The notes beneath the pieces are model-generated. The model had not been told where the DNA came from. It was given only the letters and a program-made list of their open reading frames with translations, and did not search any database. Below, in pieces: positions 1-9,565 of a stretch of DNA of 64,000 bases. Location of the stretch: NCBI GenBank assembly GCA_016800925.1, contig JABCPU010000269.1, positions 1-64,000 on the forward strand, given 5' to 3'. A program made the position numbers and the translations under genes. This DNA is from Suillus spraguei. Taxonomy: Eukaryota > Basidiomycota > Agaricomycetes > Boletales > Suillaceae. Positions within the stretch are counted from its first letter, which is position 1. The number at the start of each line of letters is the position of its first letter.

Positions 1-722
1 CAGGACCTCATGATCTGACCCCATTGCCATGGTTCATTCGGAATTTCGGTGTGTCCCATCCACCATGGAGTATCATAGCTGGGAATAATCCGGGATGGAT
101 GTCCCGGAGCTGCGACATCATCAAACTGACATAGGTGGGATGAAAAGATGTGGTCTGGAACAGTGTTCCAGGTGAGCATGGGATACAATGTCAGGACATG
201 AGCGACGGGGCTTGGAACAACAGAAACGATGTTCCTTGCAGCTGAGTACTGCAGGAGTGGCGTAACAAATGTCTGTTGGAAATCTCAGCATTGCCCAAAA
301 AAGTCAGCCGGTCATCCGGTCATCAGTCACTTACATTGATCTCCCATTGCACCCGCTTTAAAGTACATGATCCGGGCAGAAGAGGGAGGGTTGTTAGAAG
401 CCTCCATCTGATATTGAGAGATACATGCGTGGATGCGCGATGCAGCCATATTCAAAGTACAAGAAATATCTTGAAGGTTCAGCTTCATGGGTTGCCAGTG
501 ATGTCCAGTATTTGGAGTGCCAGATGTGGATGCAGGAGTTTCAGGCATGGCTAATGCAAGAGTGTGACGCTGGGAATGACACTGACAGATGGTAAAGAGC
601 TGATGATATGAGTCACTGATGGATGGATTAGAAATTCAAACTCCGACATGGGCTGACCCGGACAATTCCCGGGACTCAATGTTTGGGTGTCAAATATGGT
701 TTCATCAGCAAAACAAATTCAT

Positions 723-2530
723 TCATGTGCACCATCGATCAACAGGGCTGCAGGTCTTGAAATGCTGCCTGTGCATCTGAGCTAGTAAGGAATACATTTG
801 AGACTGCCTTCCCGCATAGCATGCATGACCCGGAAGTTGTTTCAACAATGATTCCTGCATCCGGCACCCCATTGGGTTGCCTTCCACAAGAAAAAGTTGC
901 ACGTCCAATCCATCTCTGATTGCACCAATGATATTTCTTCCATCCATCGATCCCGTAGTGCCTTTGCCCGAAGCCAATGAACTCGGTAAACTTGGGATGG
1001 GTCCTGTCAGCTCACCACGGAATATATCAAGCATGCCCGAACTCACATTCCTCATTCCACGAATTTTCTGGACCCTCCATGTCGACTTCCACTGACCAGA
1101 ACCAAGCGAGGGACTCATTTCGCTGACCTCGGGCGTTTGGATCGCCGATGGCAGTGCTGATTTTGAGCTGCTCGCAAGCAGGGGTTTGTATTTCTGAAGC
1201 TGGTCTGGCCCCGGCTCAAGTTGTATCATTTGCTTCCTGGTTTTTGTATATATACTGGCATGTAGGGATACTGCCTGCTGCACTGATGTCACCTGGGACC
1301 ACGCTCGAGTTTTTAGGGCTTGAGATTTGGCTTGCCTAACTGTTGTTCGGAACAGGATAGCCTTGTTGCACAAGTGAATGCGGAGATTGTGCAGGGCATC
1401 ATTGGCCTGCCCTTCACGAAGGACATCTCCAACGGAATCAGATCCTCTGCCATACAGCGTCTGCAATGTTCAACCCCAGGTTTGATGGCAATGGAATTAT
1501 GGTGAGCTCAGGGGAGTTTGTCCATGCATCAGATGTCTCGGTGAAATCCGCCGGGTCATCATCGATATCGTCAAGAATATCTATGTTCAAGTCGTCAGGA
1601 TCGTCATCTGCATCAAATCCCTCTCCCAGATGCGTAAGAGCAGACCGAGTGAATTCATCTATCTGGCCTTGGATACGATCGAGTTGCCGGGCGATATCTA
1701 ATCTCTGTGTCTCCGTCGATCGTCTTCCAATTCTGCGGACCTCGATGAGCAATGCAATTTGAGCCTCTTCAATTGCCAACCCAATGGATATCCATGTTGC
1801 CACAGATCTGCGAGAGGGTGCTGCATGACGGGCATTACCCGCTTCTAGTAGTCTAAGCTCGATCTCCTTTTTGCTTGGTGCTAAGTGAAAAATGAATGCG
1901 GAGCTCCACGGAGACAAAGAATGTTAACTTACCCTTCTTGATATTGATTTCATATAAATCCATCGCCGCAGGATCCCTGATTCTCTTGGACTGAGCGACC
2001 ATCTCGCTGGCTAACCATTGTGTCTTTAAATTGCCGGGTGCAGCTTCATCAAGTCTGTCGAAAGCCTTGCCACTTTCGGCGATGCCATTCTTCGCCAGCT
2101 TGTATTTCCGGCAAAGAGTCCTTTTCATGCGGATCATCTTGCAGAAATTGGAATCGTTCATCTGATAATCAAGACATTCCTTTCGGTGCGGGATGACATT
2201 CCCTGAGCGGCAGGGAAATCAGGTTGAGACAGCCCATAGGGTCTCCATGATCTCTCCATCAATCCGGCCAATGCCTTCAATAAAATTCGAAGCATATCGG
2301 ACATAGCAACTGTCCTGATGTCCATGCACATGCCACAACCGATTCCAGGAATGATGGTCAGTTCCGGTACCATGTCAAGGTATCGGCTTGATCACCCGAA
2401 CACGAAAGTGCTTGTTGTATTGACATTAATGTCATAGAAGGTGACAGCCCTGGTAATGCCTTCCATGTTGTGCTGGGCAGCCTCACAAATGGCGTAGTCC
2501 ATGTTCATTTGTCTGCAAATGATGCATGGT
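723..2530 (-). pseudogene. KDZ transposase C-terminal half, left palindrome arm (decayed)
   Basis: Minus-strand reading segments at about 2530-2400, 2373-2158, 2161-1853, 1917-1438 and 1466-723 together spell the C-terminal half of a Kyakuja-Dileera-Zisupton (KDZ) DNA transposase. Recognisable pieces are MNMDYAICEAAQHNMEGI, PELTIIPGIG, CRKYKLAKNGIAESGKAF, TQRLDIARQLDRIQGQIDEF and a C-terminal leucine-rich block. KDZ enzymes are fungal cut-and-paste transposases with a D-D-E catalytic core. Only the part around the second catalytic Asp (YDIN) and beyond is present, and the N-terminal CxC zinc cluster and first Asp are missing. Several frameshifts break the frame, for example a lost base near 2430 just after YDIN. 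Some breaks may be introns, but the lost bases relative to the other arm show real decay. Confidence 0.8.
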
Positions 2531-2677
2531 CAACTAGTGAATGTCGATGGCATGTTTGGCTTGCCTTTCCCTTCTGAAATCACTCGAGTCAAAATCGGGG
2601 AGGCCTCCCCGATTCTTGTACTCGAGTTGATTTCAGAAAGGGAAAGGCAAGCCAAACATGCCATCGACATTCACTAG

Positions 2678-4480
2678 TTGACCATGCATCATTTGCAGAC
2701 AAATGAACATGGACTACGCCTTTGTGAGGCTGCCCAGCACAACATGGAAGGCATTACCAGGGCTGTCACCTTCTATGACATCAATTGTCAATACAACAAG
2801 CACTTTCGTGTTCGGGTGGATCGAAGCCGATACCTTGACATGGTACCGGAACTGACCATCATTCCTGGAATCGGGTTGTGGCATGTGCATGGACATCAGG
2901 ACAGTTGCTATGTCCGATATGCTTCGAATTTTATTGAAGGCATTGGCCGGATTGATGGAGAGATCATGGAGACCCTATGGGCCGTCTCAACCTGATTTCC
3001 CCTGCGCTCGGGAATGTCATCCCGCACCGAAAGGAATGTCTTGATTATCAGATGAACGATTCCAATTTCTGCAAGATGATCCGCATGAAAAGGACTCTTT
3101 GCCGGAAATACAAGCTGGCGAAGAATGGCATCGCCGAAAGTGGCAAGGCTTTCGACAGACTTGATGAAGCTGCACCCGCAATTTAAAGACACAATGGTTA
3201 GCCAGCGAGATGGTCGCTCAGTCCAGAGAATCAGGGATCCTGCGGCGATGGATTTATATGAAATCAATATCAAGAAGGGTAAGTTAACATTCTTTGTCTC
3301 CGTGGAGCTCCGCATTCATTTTCACTTAGCACCAAGCAAAAAGGAGATCGAGCTTAGACTACTAGAAGCGGGTAATGCCCGTCATGCAGCACCCTCTCGC
3401 AGATCTGTGGCAACATGGATATCCATTGGGTTGGCAATTGAAGAGGCTCAAATTGCATTGCTCATCGAGGTCCGCAGAATTGGAAGACGATCGACGGAGA
3501 CACAGAGATTAGATATCGCCCGGCAACTCGATCGTATCCAAGGCCAGATAGATGAATTCACTCGGTCTGCTCTTACGCATCTGGAGAGGGATTTGATGCA
3601 GATGACGATCCTGACGACTTGAACATAGATATTCTTGATGATATCGATGATGACCCGGCAGATTTCACCGAGACATCTGATGCATGGACAAACTCCCCTG
3701 AGCTCACCATAATTCCATTGCCATCAAACCTTGGGGTTGATCATTGCAGACGCTGTATGGCAGAGGATCTGATTCCGTTGGAGATGTCGCTTCGTGAAGG
3801 GCAGGCCAATGATGCCCTGCACAATCTCCGCATTCACTTGTGCAACAAGGCTATCCTGTTCCAAACAACAGTTAGGCAAGCCAAATCTCAAGCCCTAAAA
3901 ACTCGAGTGTGGTCCCAGGTGACATCAGTGCAGCAGGCAGTATCCCTACATGCCAGTATATATACAAAAACCAGGAAGCAAATGATACAACTTGAGCCGG
4001 GCCAGACCAGCTTCAGAAATACAAACCCCTGCTTTGCGAGCAGCTCAAAATCAGCACTGCCATCGGCGATCCAAACGCCCGAGGTCAGTGAAATGAGTCC
4101 CTCGCTTGGTTCTGGTCGTGGAAGTCGACATGGACGGTCCAGATAATTCGTGGAATGAGGAATGTGAGTTCGGGCATGCTTGATATATCCCGTGGTGAGC
4201 TGACAGGACCCATCCCAAGTTTACTGAGTTCATTGGCTTCGGGCAAAGGCACTACGGGATCGATGGAAGGAAGAAATATCATTGGTGCAATCAGAGATGG
4301 ATTGGACGTGCAACTTTTTCTTGTGGAAGGCAACCCAATGGGGTGACTGGATGCAGGAATCATTGTTGAAACAACTTCCGGGTCATGCATGCTATGCGGG
4401 AAGGCAGTCTCAAATGTATTCCTTACTAGCTCAGGATGCACAGGCAGCATTTCAAGACCTGCAGCCCTGTTGATTGATGG
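2678..4480 (+). pseudogene. KDZ transposase C-terminal half, right palindrome arm (decayed)
   Basis: This is the mirror copy of the left-arm KDZ fragment. Plus-strand segments 2678-2995, 3125-3622, 3619-4146 and 4282-4473 read TFYDINCQYNKHF (second catalytic Asp), GLWHVHGHQDSCYVRY and GRIDGEIMETLW (catalytic Glu in the DGEIxETLW motif). They continue into the MNDSNF...CRKYKLAKNGI and LDIARQLDRIQGQIDEF helical tail and QESLLKQLPGHACYAGR. The family is known from mushroom genomes, where KDZ elements are abundant. The copy starts at the palindrome centre, so the N-terminal CxC cluster is absent. A 2-nt deletion near 2722 and a frameshift near 3600 (the left arm has GGGAGAGGGATTTG in the other frame) make it nonfunctional. 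Confidence 0.85.
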
Positions 4481-5560
4481 TGCACATGAATGAATTTGTT
4501 TTGCTGATGAACCCCATATTTGACACCCAAACATTGAGTCCCGGAATTGTCCGGGTCAGCCCATGTCGGAGTTTGAATTTCTTATCCATCCATCAGTGAC
4601 TCATATCATCACCTCTTCACCATCTGTCAGTTCATTGCCAGCATCACACTCTTGCATTAGCCATGCCTGAAACTCCTGCATCCACATCTGGCACTCCAAA
4701 TACTGGAATCACTGGCAACCCATGAAGCTGAACCTTCAAGATATTTCTTGTACTTTGAATATGGCTGCATCACGCATCCACGCATGTATCTCTAATATCA
4801 GATGGAGGCTGCTAAAAACCCTCCCTCTTCTGCCCGGTTCATGTACTTTAAGGCTGGGCTGCAATGGGAGATCAATGTAAGTGACTGATGACTGGATGAC
4901 CAGCTGACTTTGGTGGGCAATGCTGATATTTCCAACAGACATTTGTTATGCCACTCCTGCAGTACTCAGCTGCAAGGAACATCGTTTCTGTTGTTCCAAG
5001 TCCAGTCACTCATATCCTGACATTGTATTCCATGCTCACCTGGAACACTGTTCCAGACCACATCTTTTCATCCCACCTATGTCAGTTTGATGATGTTGCA
5101 GCTCCAGGACATCCATCCCAGATGATTCCCAGCTATGATACTCCATGGTGGATGGGACACACCAAAATTCCAAATGAACCATGGCAATGGGGTCAAATCA
5201 TGAGGTCCTGTGTTGTTCACTACCAGCATTGGATGGAAAATGGAGTTGAGGATGATGGCTTGGTTTTTCCTGAGGAGGTAAGTGACTCATCAGGCCCATC
5301 AGTGATGGGACTTAAGATGATTTGAGCGTGCCTGGTAGCATTGATGGAGGAGCAAGATGAGGGTATCCATGAGAAGATGGCAGAGGTGAAGATGTACACT
5401 GACATGCTACAGAGATTGAAGAGAGGCAGGGGAGTGGAGTCCTCTTCACTGTGTTCAGAATAGAGAGGTCTTCATTTCATACATGATGTAAAATATTATA
5501 TTCTGTCCAAATGATTGTCTTGACTCCCAAATATTTAGTTCCAGATTTCAAGGACTGGAC
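4481..5560. other. Outer palindrome segment and right flank, no recognised gene
   Basis: This covers the 3' flank of the right KDZ copy and about 350 nt beyond the palindrome. An open frame at 4948-5325 (+) encodes about 125 aa with no motif I recognise. Its mirror in the left arm (about 1-260) is not open over the same length. The segment is CpG-poor compared with the left arm. It probably belongs to the transposon 3' end or to a captured flank. No terminal inverted repeat or target duplication could be identified. Confidence 0.4.
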
Positions 5561-6174
5561 TTCAAGTCTGGATGTAGAGTCCTAAATCCCGAATGCTGAG
5601 TGGTGAATGCCCGAGTGCCGAGGTACTCAGAGTTTGGGACTCAATCCATGGGACTCGACTTCCAAATGGCAAGTGCCGAGTGCAGCGTGCCATGTGCAAA
5701 GTCCTGAAACTAGCAACTCTTGATTTGAGATGAAACATATATCTACCAAACATGTGTGGAGCAAAGTTTTTTCTTTGCCTCACATTTTTCTGAGTGCCGA
5801 GTCACAAATTTAGGTACTGAACCCCAACCCCAAAATTGTGGACTACCAGATTTCGGAGTTTGGGGTTCGGCACTCAAGATTTGAGACGAAATAGATATCT
5901 CCAAAAAATGTGTGGATCAAAGTTTTTTCTTTGCCTCACATTTTTCTGAGTCCCAAGTGAAGAATCCCGAATGCCAACCCCGAAACTGTGGATTCCCGGA
6001 TTTTGGGGTTCGGCACTAACAATGTGTGGGTCAAAGTCTCTTTATTGGTTCTGAGTCCTGAGTGCCAGGTGCTGGGTGCAAAGTCCCAAAATTGACACTC
6101 GAGATTCCAGACCACAATGATACCTACCAAAAATTTGTGGATTAAAATCTTTTATTGCCCCATATTCACTTAAA
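5560..6174. repeat. Degenerate tandem repeats, long unit
   Basis: Units of roughly 100-160 nt share the blocks ATGTGTGGATCAAAG, TTTTTTCTTTGCCTCACATT, TTCTGAGTCC and GGGGTTCGGCACT. Copies lie around 5740-5880, 5900-6020 and 6020-6175. The units are more diverged and longer than the 83-bp array that follows, and grade into it. No coding potential was seen. Confidence 0.75.
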
Positions 6175-6760
6175 ATGTGTGGATCAATATCTTTCACATT
6201 GTTATGAGTCCCGAGTCCCATGTGCCAGAGTTCAGCATTCGGTGTTCGGCACTTAACATGTGTGGATCAATATCTTTCACATTATTATGAGTCCCAAGTC
6301 CCAAGTGCCGGGTGCCAGGGTTCGGCATTCAGCACTTAATATGTGTGAATTCATATCTTTCACATTGTTATGAGTCCTGAGTCCTGAGTGCTGGAGTTGG
6401 TGTTTGGTGTTCAGCACTTAACATGTGTGGATCAATATCTTTCACATTATTTTGAGTCCTGAGTCCTGAGTGCCGGTTGCCAGGGTTCAGGGTTTGGCAC
6501 TCAAACTGTGTGGATCAATAACTTTCACATTATTCTGAGTCCTGAGTCCTGAGTTCCGGGTTCCGGGGTTCAGCATTCAGCATTCAGCACTTATCATGTG
6601 TGAATTAATATCTTTCACATTGTTCTGAGTCCCAATTCCTGAGTGCCAGCTGCCGGGGTTCGGGTTCGGCACTCAAAATGTGTGGATCAAAGTCTGTTGC
6701 CTCACATTGTTCTGCCTCACATTTTGCTGAGTCCCAAGTGTCGAACCTGAATTTGGACTA
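6175..6760. repeat. 83-bp tandem repeat array (seven units)
   Basis: The marker ATGTGTG (CTGTGTG in one copy) recurs at 6175, 6258, 6341, 6423, 6506, 6596 and 6678. The spacings are 83, 83, 82, 83, 90 and 82 nt. The 90-nt unit contains an extra CATTCAG. Each unit reads ATGTGTGGATCAATATCTTT, then CACATT, GAGTCCTGAGTCC, GTGCC and GGCACT. Units differ often at CG versus TG or CA positions. Confidence 0.92.
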
Positions 6761-6956
6761 TTAGTGCTGAATTCCGATTATTGAGTCCCAAATTTCGAGT
6801 ATCAAGTCCCGAGTGCCGAGATACTCAGAGTTCGGGACTCAATTCATGGAACTCGACTTCCGAATTGAGTTCCAGAAATGTTGATGCTCTAATTGGTACA
6901 TGGTATTTGTGTGTTGCTACTAACATGGTAACAACTCTTTCAACTTCTTTGATCTT
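6761..6956. other. Transition between tandem array and dioxygenase remnant
   Basis: Bases 6761-6880 hold more degenerate GAGTCCC/GAGTGCCGAG repeat text resembling 5560-5660. The remaining bases are unique and show no gene. Confidence 0.4.
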
Positions 6957-8260
6957 TCACACTGTGGTTAGTATGCGGCCATTGACCCTAGCCCATCCAC
7001 ATGAGGGAACCCCGGCATAAATGTGAACAGAATCCCTCATATACCATGCCCAAGCAATCTGATCCCCTTCCACTCCATGAACCCCATGCCTGACAATCCT
7101 TCCCGAAAACGCAATCATACAGCCAGAATCATACCTGAATTCCAGCTGAAGGCTGGGCATACTCATCTGAGCATTAGAATAGTTCCCCATGGTGGTGAGA
7201 ATATCAAAGCATTCAGGAATCATAAATGGTCTCGATGATTGGGGGTTTCCTGATTGGAAATGATGGAGAGGCTGTTAAACACGGATGCCCAGTACTGCAG
7301 GGTCTCTGGCATCTGTGGCAGTTCCTTGCTCATGCCTTATCTCCGAGGTGTGACAAGGCTCGTAACCCTGCAAAATACTGCTGAGGATGCATGACCCTGA
7401 GTGCCGCCGATGCGATGGCTGCCGGCCTTGCAATAGCTTTCAGATATTCTCGGAGGAGGGTCCCTTCAATGATGCAGATACCTCCAGATCTGACAGATTC
7501 TATGGGATTGGTGAGTTTGACTCCAGAAATCACCATCTCATCACATCCTACCTTGTGGTTCTGTTGAAACCATGCCAGAGATAAATTGATGCATCCGGGA
7601 GTTGACCCAACATTTTCTGAGCCCTGTTTGAACCATTCTTGATATTATATCGCCAATTGCCATCAGCCTTTACACTTTTTTCGAGGCTTGGACCCAGCAA
7701 ATTGGTGGCCGCCCTGATTTCCTTCTGTAGGTACCATTTGATATTCAATATCCATTGAGTAACAATCTACACATTACGCACCTGGGTGGTCTCGGTCAGG
7801 GCTCCGGAAGGTACCATGCGATGATGGTACCAGAAACATCGATAATTGTGGCAGGTTTGTCCACCAACTTTGTGCCCTCATGGCCAGGAGGACACCTCTC
7901 AAGCAACTTCTCCTCTTTCTCCTCATTATGCCCAGTGTTCTTTGGGGATATCAATTTGCTATATCTTGCAATATCAATCTGCATCTTAACTGTCATGAAG
8001 GAATTTGAATGATCAAACACATTTTCAACATCTGCAGGAAGACCCACTGGGATTTTTATATGCCTTTATGAGTACATCAGCCAAGCGATGCACACCATCA
8101 CCAGATCAGTGTCCAGGTTCGGAGAAGGTATAACTGGTTCTCCTCCAGTCTTCTCTGCATTGAATTTTTGTTTGGTATATGCCCCTGCTTCATGAGTGAC
8201 GGCCAGGGCCCAAGTGCGCCAGATTTTTATGTCACAAGTGGACATGGAAGAAGTGTTCAT
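6957..8260 (-). pseudogene. 2OG-Fe(II) dioxygenase of TET/JBP-like type (broken gene)
   Basis: Read on the minus strand, 8047-7796 carries KPATIIDVSGTIIAWYLPEP, and 7748-7548 a helical segment with QLPDASIYLWHGF. Next, 7536-7330 carries ALRVMHPQQYFAGLRALSHL. About 7306-7226 reads SVFNSLSIISNQETPNHRDH, holding the iron-binding HxD motif (HRD). Finally 7223-6957 reads GNYSNA, then IAFSGRIVRHGV with the distal His, and AWYMRDSVH with the Arg that binds 2-oxoglutarate. This order fits the double-stranded beta-helix dioxygenases expanded in Agaricomycetes and grouped with TET/JBP enzymes, which oxidise 5-methylcytosine or thymine in DNA. A stop plus frameshift directly after HRDH (near 7225) and other frame changes argue for a pseudogene. 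Segment 8260-8066 may be an upstream exon. Assignment to TET/JBP rather than another 2OG dioxygenase class is inference. Confidence 0.65.
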
Positions 8261-8452
8261 GTTGGAAGTTGATATTGGGAAATCAGATGCTGAATGCTGG
8301 ATGTCCAGACTTTGGTGTTAAAGGGGTGGAGATAGCGAGGATCAGATAAGGGAGCCTTGGATGATGTTGGCTTTCAAAGATGTATTATCATTCATTGCTC
8401 AATGAAATACCAGATGATTGGAAGTGTGCTGGATATCGAATATTCATTTGTC

Positions 8453-8800
8453 GAGACCCAGGTTTGGAACTTGGCATCTCATAGGGCAACCAATTTTTGC
8501 ACCCCAGTGTCCACATTCTACAAGACAACCTAAGTGCCATAAAAGGCCATGTCAAGCAAGCACATGCTGCTCTCTTCAGAAGAATCTCAACTTTGGTTGG
8601 CCATTATCATGGAAAGTATTGACTGAATTATGTGTCGAGACCCTGGTCTTGGAACTCGGAACTTGGTGTGCTTCATCTGATTTTTGGGGTCGGAACTGGG
8701 TGTCTTGTAGGGCAACACAAGCCTTGCACCCCAGTTTCCACATTCTACAAGACAACCTAAGTGCCATAAAAAACCATGTCAAGAGAGCACCTGCTGCTCC
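8453..8800. repeat. Imperfect direct repeat pair
   Basis: A segment of about 110 nt at 8453-8560 recurs at about 8636-8790. Both start TCGAGACCC, then have TAGGGCAACC or TAGGGCAACA, TTGCACCCCAGT and CCACATTCTACAAGACAACC followed by TAAGTGCCATAAAA. The second copy holds about 45 extra nt. Neither lies in a recognisable gene. Confidence 0.8.
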
Positions 8801-8879
8801 GGGAACTCAGTAACTGTGATTTATTACCTCCTCTGATTTGGATGATGATATGCAACTCCCTCAGCTCCGTCATGTCTAC

Positions 8880-9300
8880 AATTATCATACACATGGGCCC
8901 ACGCATCTATATTTTATACCACCCTCGGCCACCTCTAATATAATATACTGTACAACACCCTCGGCCCACCCATCTAATAAATATTTATATAACACTCTTG
9001 GCCCACCCATCTAATACCTGTCTAATTTAATATATGTCTGGGCCCACCTGTGTATGTGATAACAAGTACCCTTCACATACCTGTCTATCTGATACACATC
9101 TACCTTGATACACCCATCTACTTGATATCCAACTACCTCAGCCCATCTGTCTACCAAATATTCATGTACATCGGCCCACTCATCTACTCTACATATTCCT
9201 TGCATGGGCCCACCCTCCATCATCAGGAATAATATTCCTCCCAGCCCATCCATCATGAACGAGGATATTTCTACCATGGGCCCATGGTCCGCTGGCCTGT
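8880..9300. repeat. GGCCCACC-rich, AT-interrupted low-complexity tract
   Basis: GGCCCA followed by CC, CT, CG or TG appears at about 8895, 8964, 9000, 9038, 9172, 9207 and 9271. The copies are separated by ATCTAATA/TATA-rich stretches and repeated ATCTA/CTGTCTA motifs. It looks like a decayed minisatellite. Open frames here on both strands are made of the repeat itself and are not taken as genes. Confidence 0.5.
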
Positions 9301-9409
9301 ATCATACGGGATATTATGCACGTCCGTTCACTTGTATAATACGGAGATAGTTCACTGTAATATGTGCTTTATGAATCCTTGTGCCCAACTTCCAGTGTTC
9401 CCATCATTC

Positions 9410-9565
9410 ATGAATGAGGTAATGAAAATGATCTTCAGCTTGTCAGTTGTATAGGTCTGATCATTGAGATCAAGATATGCTTTGCATGCGATAAGAAAGC
9501 ACTTGGCTTTGTCTCAGTCACCATCAAAGTCAGGAGGGTGTGCGATTTTGATTTCGGCAGGCTTC
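9410..9565 (-). pseudogene. Ty3/gypsy gag N-terminal fragment
   Basis: On the minus strand this stretch aligns with the start of the gag genes at 56866 and 57970. It shares AATGAAAATGATCTTC, CTTATCAG/CTTGTCAG, the TGCATG block and the CATCAAA block. It abuts LTR copy 1 in the arrangement expected for the 5' end of a minus-strand element, with a shortened leader. The rest of the element is gone. It is noncoding now. Confidence 0.6.

Larger units (their letters stand above)
1..5210. repeat. Giant inverted repeat (2 x about 2.6 kb palindrome)
   Basis: Bases 1-2600 are matched in reverse complement by about 2607-5210. The first 14 bases pair with 5197-5210, and the arms meet at a perfect 22-nt palindrome at 2593-2614 with no spacer. 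Small indels and substitutions separate the arms. For example, the right arm lacks 2 nt near 2722 that the left arm keeps, and the left arm lacks 1 nt near 2430 that the right arm keeps. Each arm carries the same C-terminal part of a KDZ transposase, so the structure is a head-to-head duplication. The sequence beyond 5210 is unpaired, and the left arm may continue outside the window. Confidence 0.93.

Noticed and set aside
276..554. 92-aa plus-strand frame in the left palindrome arm
   Set aside because: It lies antisense to the KDZ flank, has no motif, and is not kept open in the mirror copy.
6175..6760. Regularly spaced repeats resembling a CRISPR array
   Set aside because: The units are continuous tandem copies without unique spacers, and the genome is a fungus.
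9011..9277. Paired 60-90-aa frames on both strands
   Set aside because: Both are translations of the GGCCCACC/ATCTA repeat tract, with no conserved motif.
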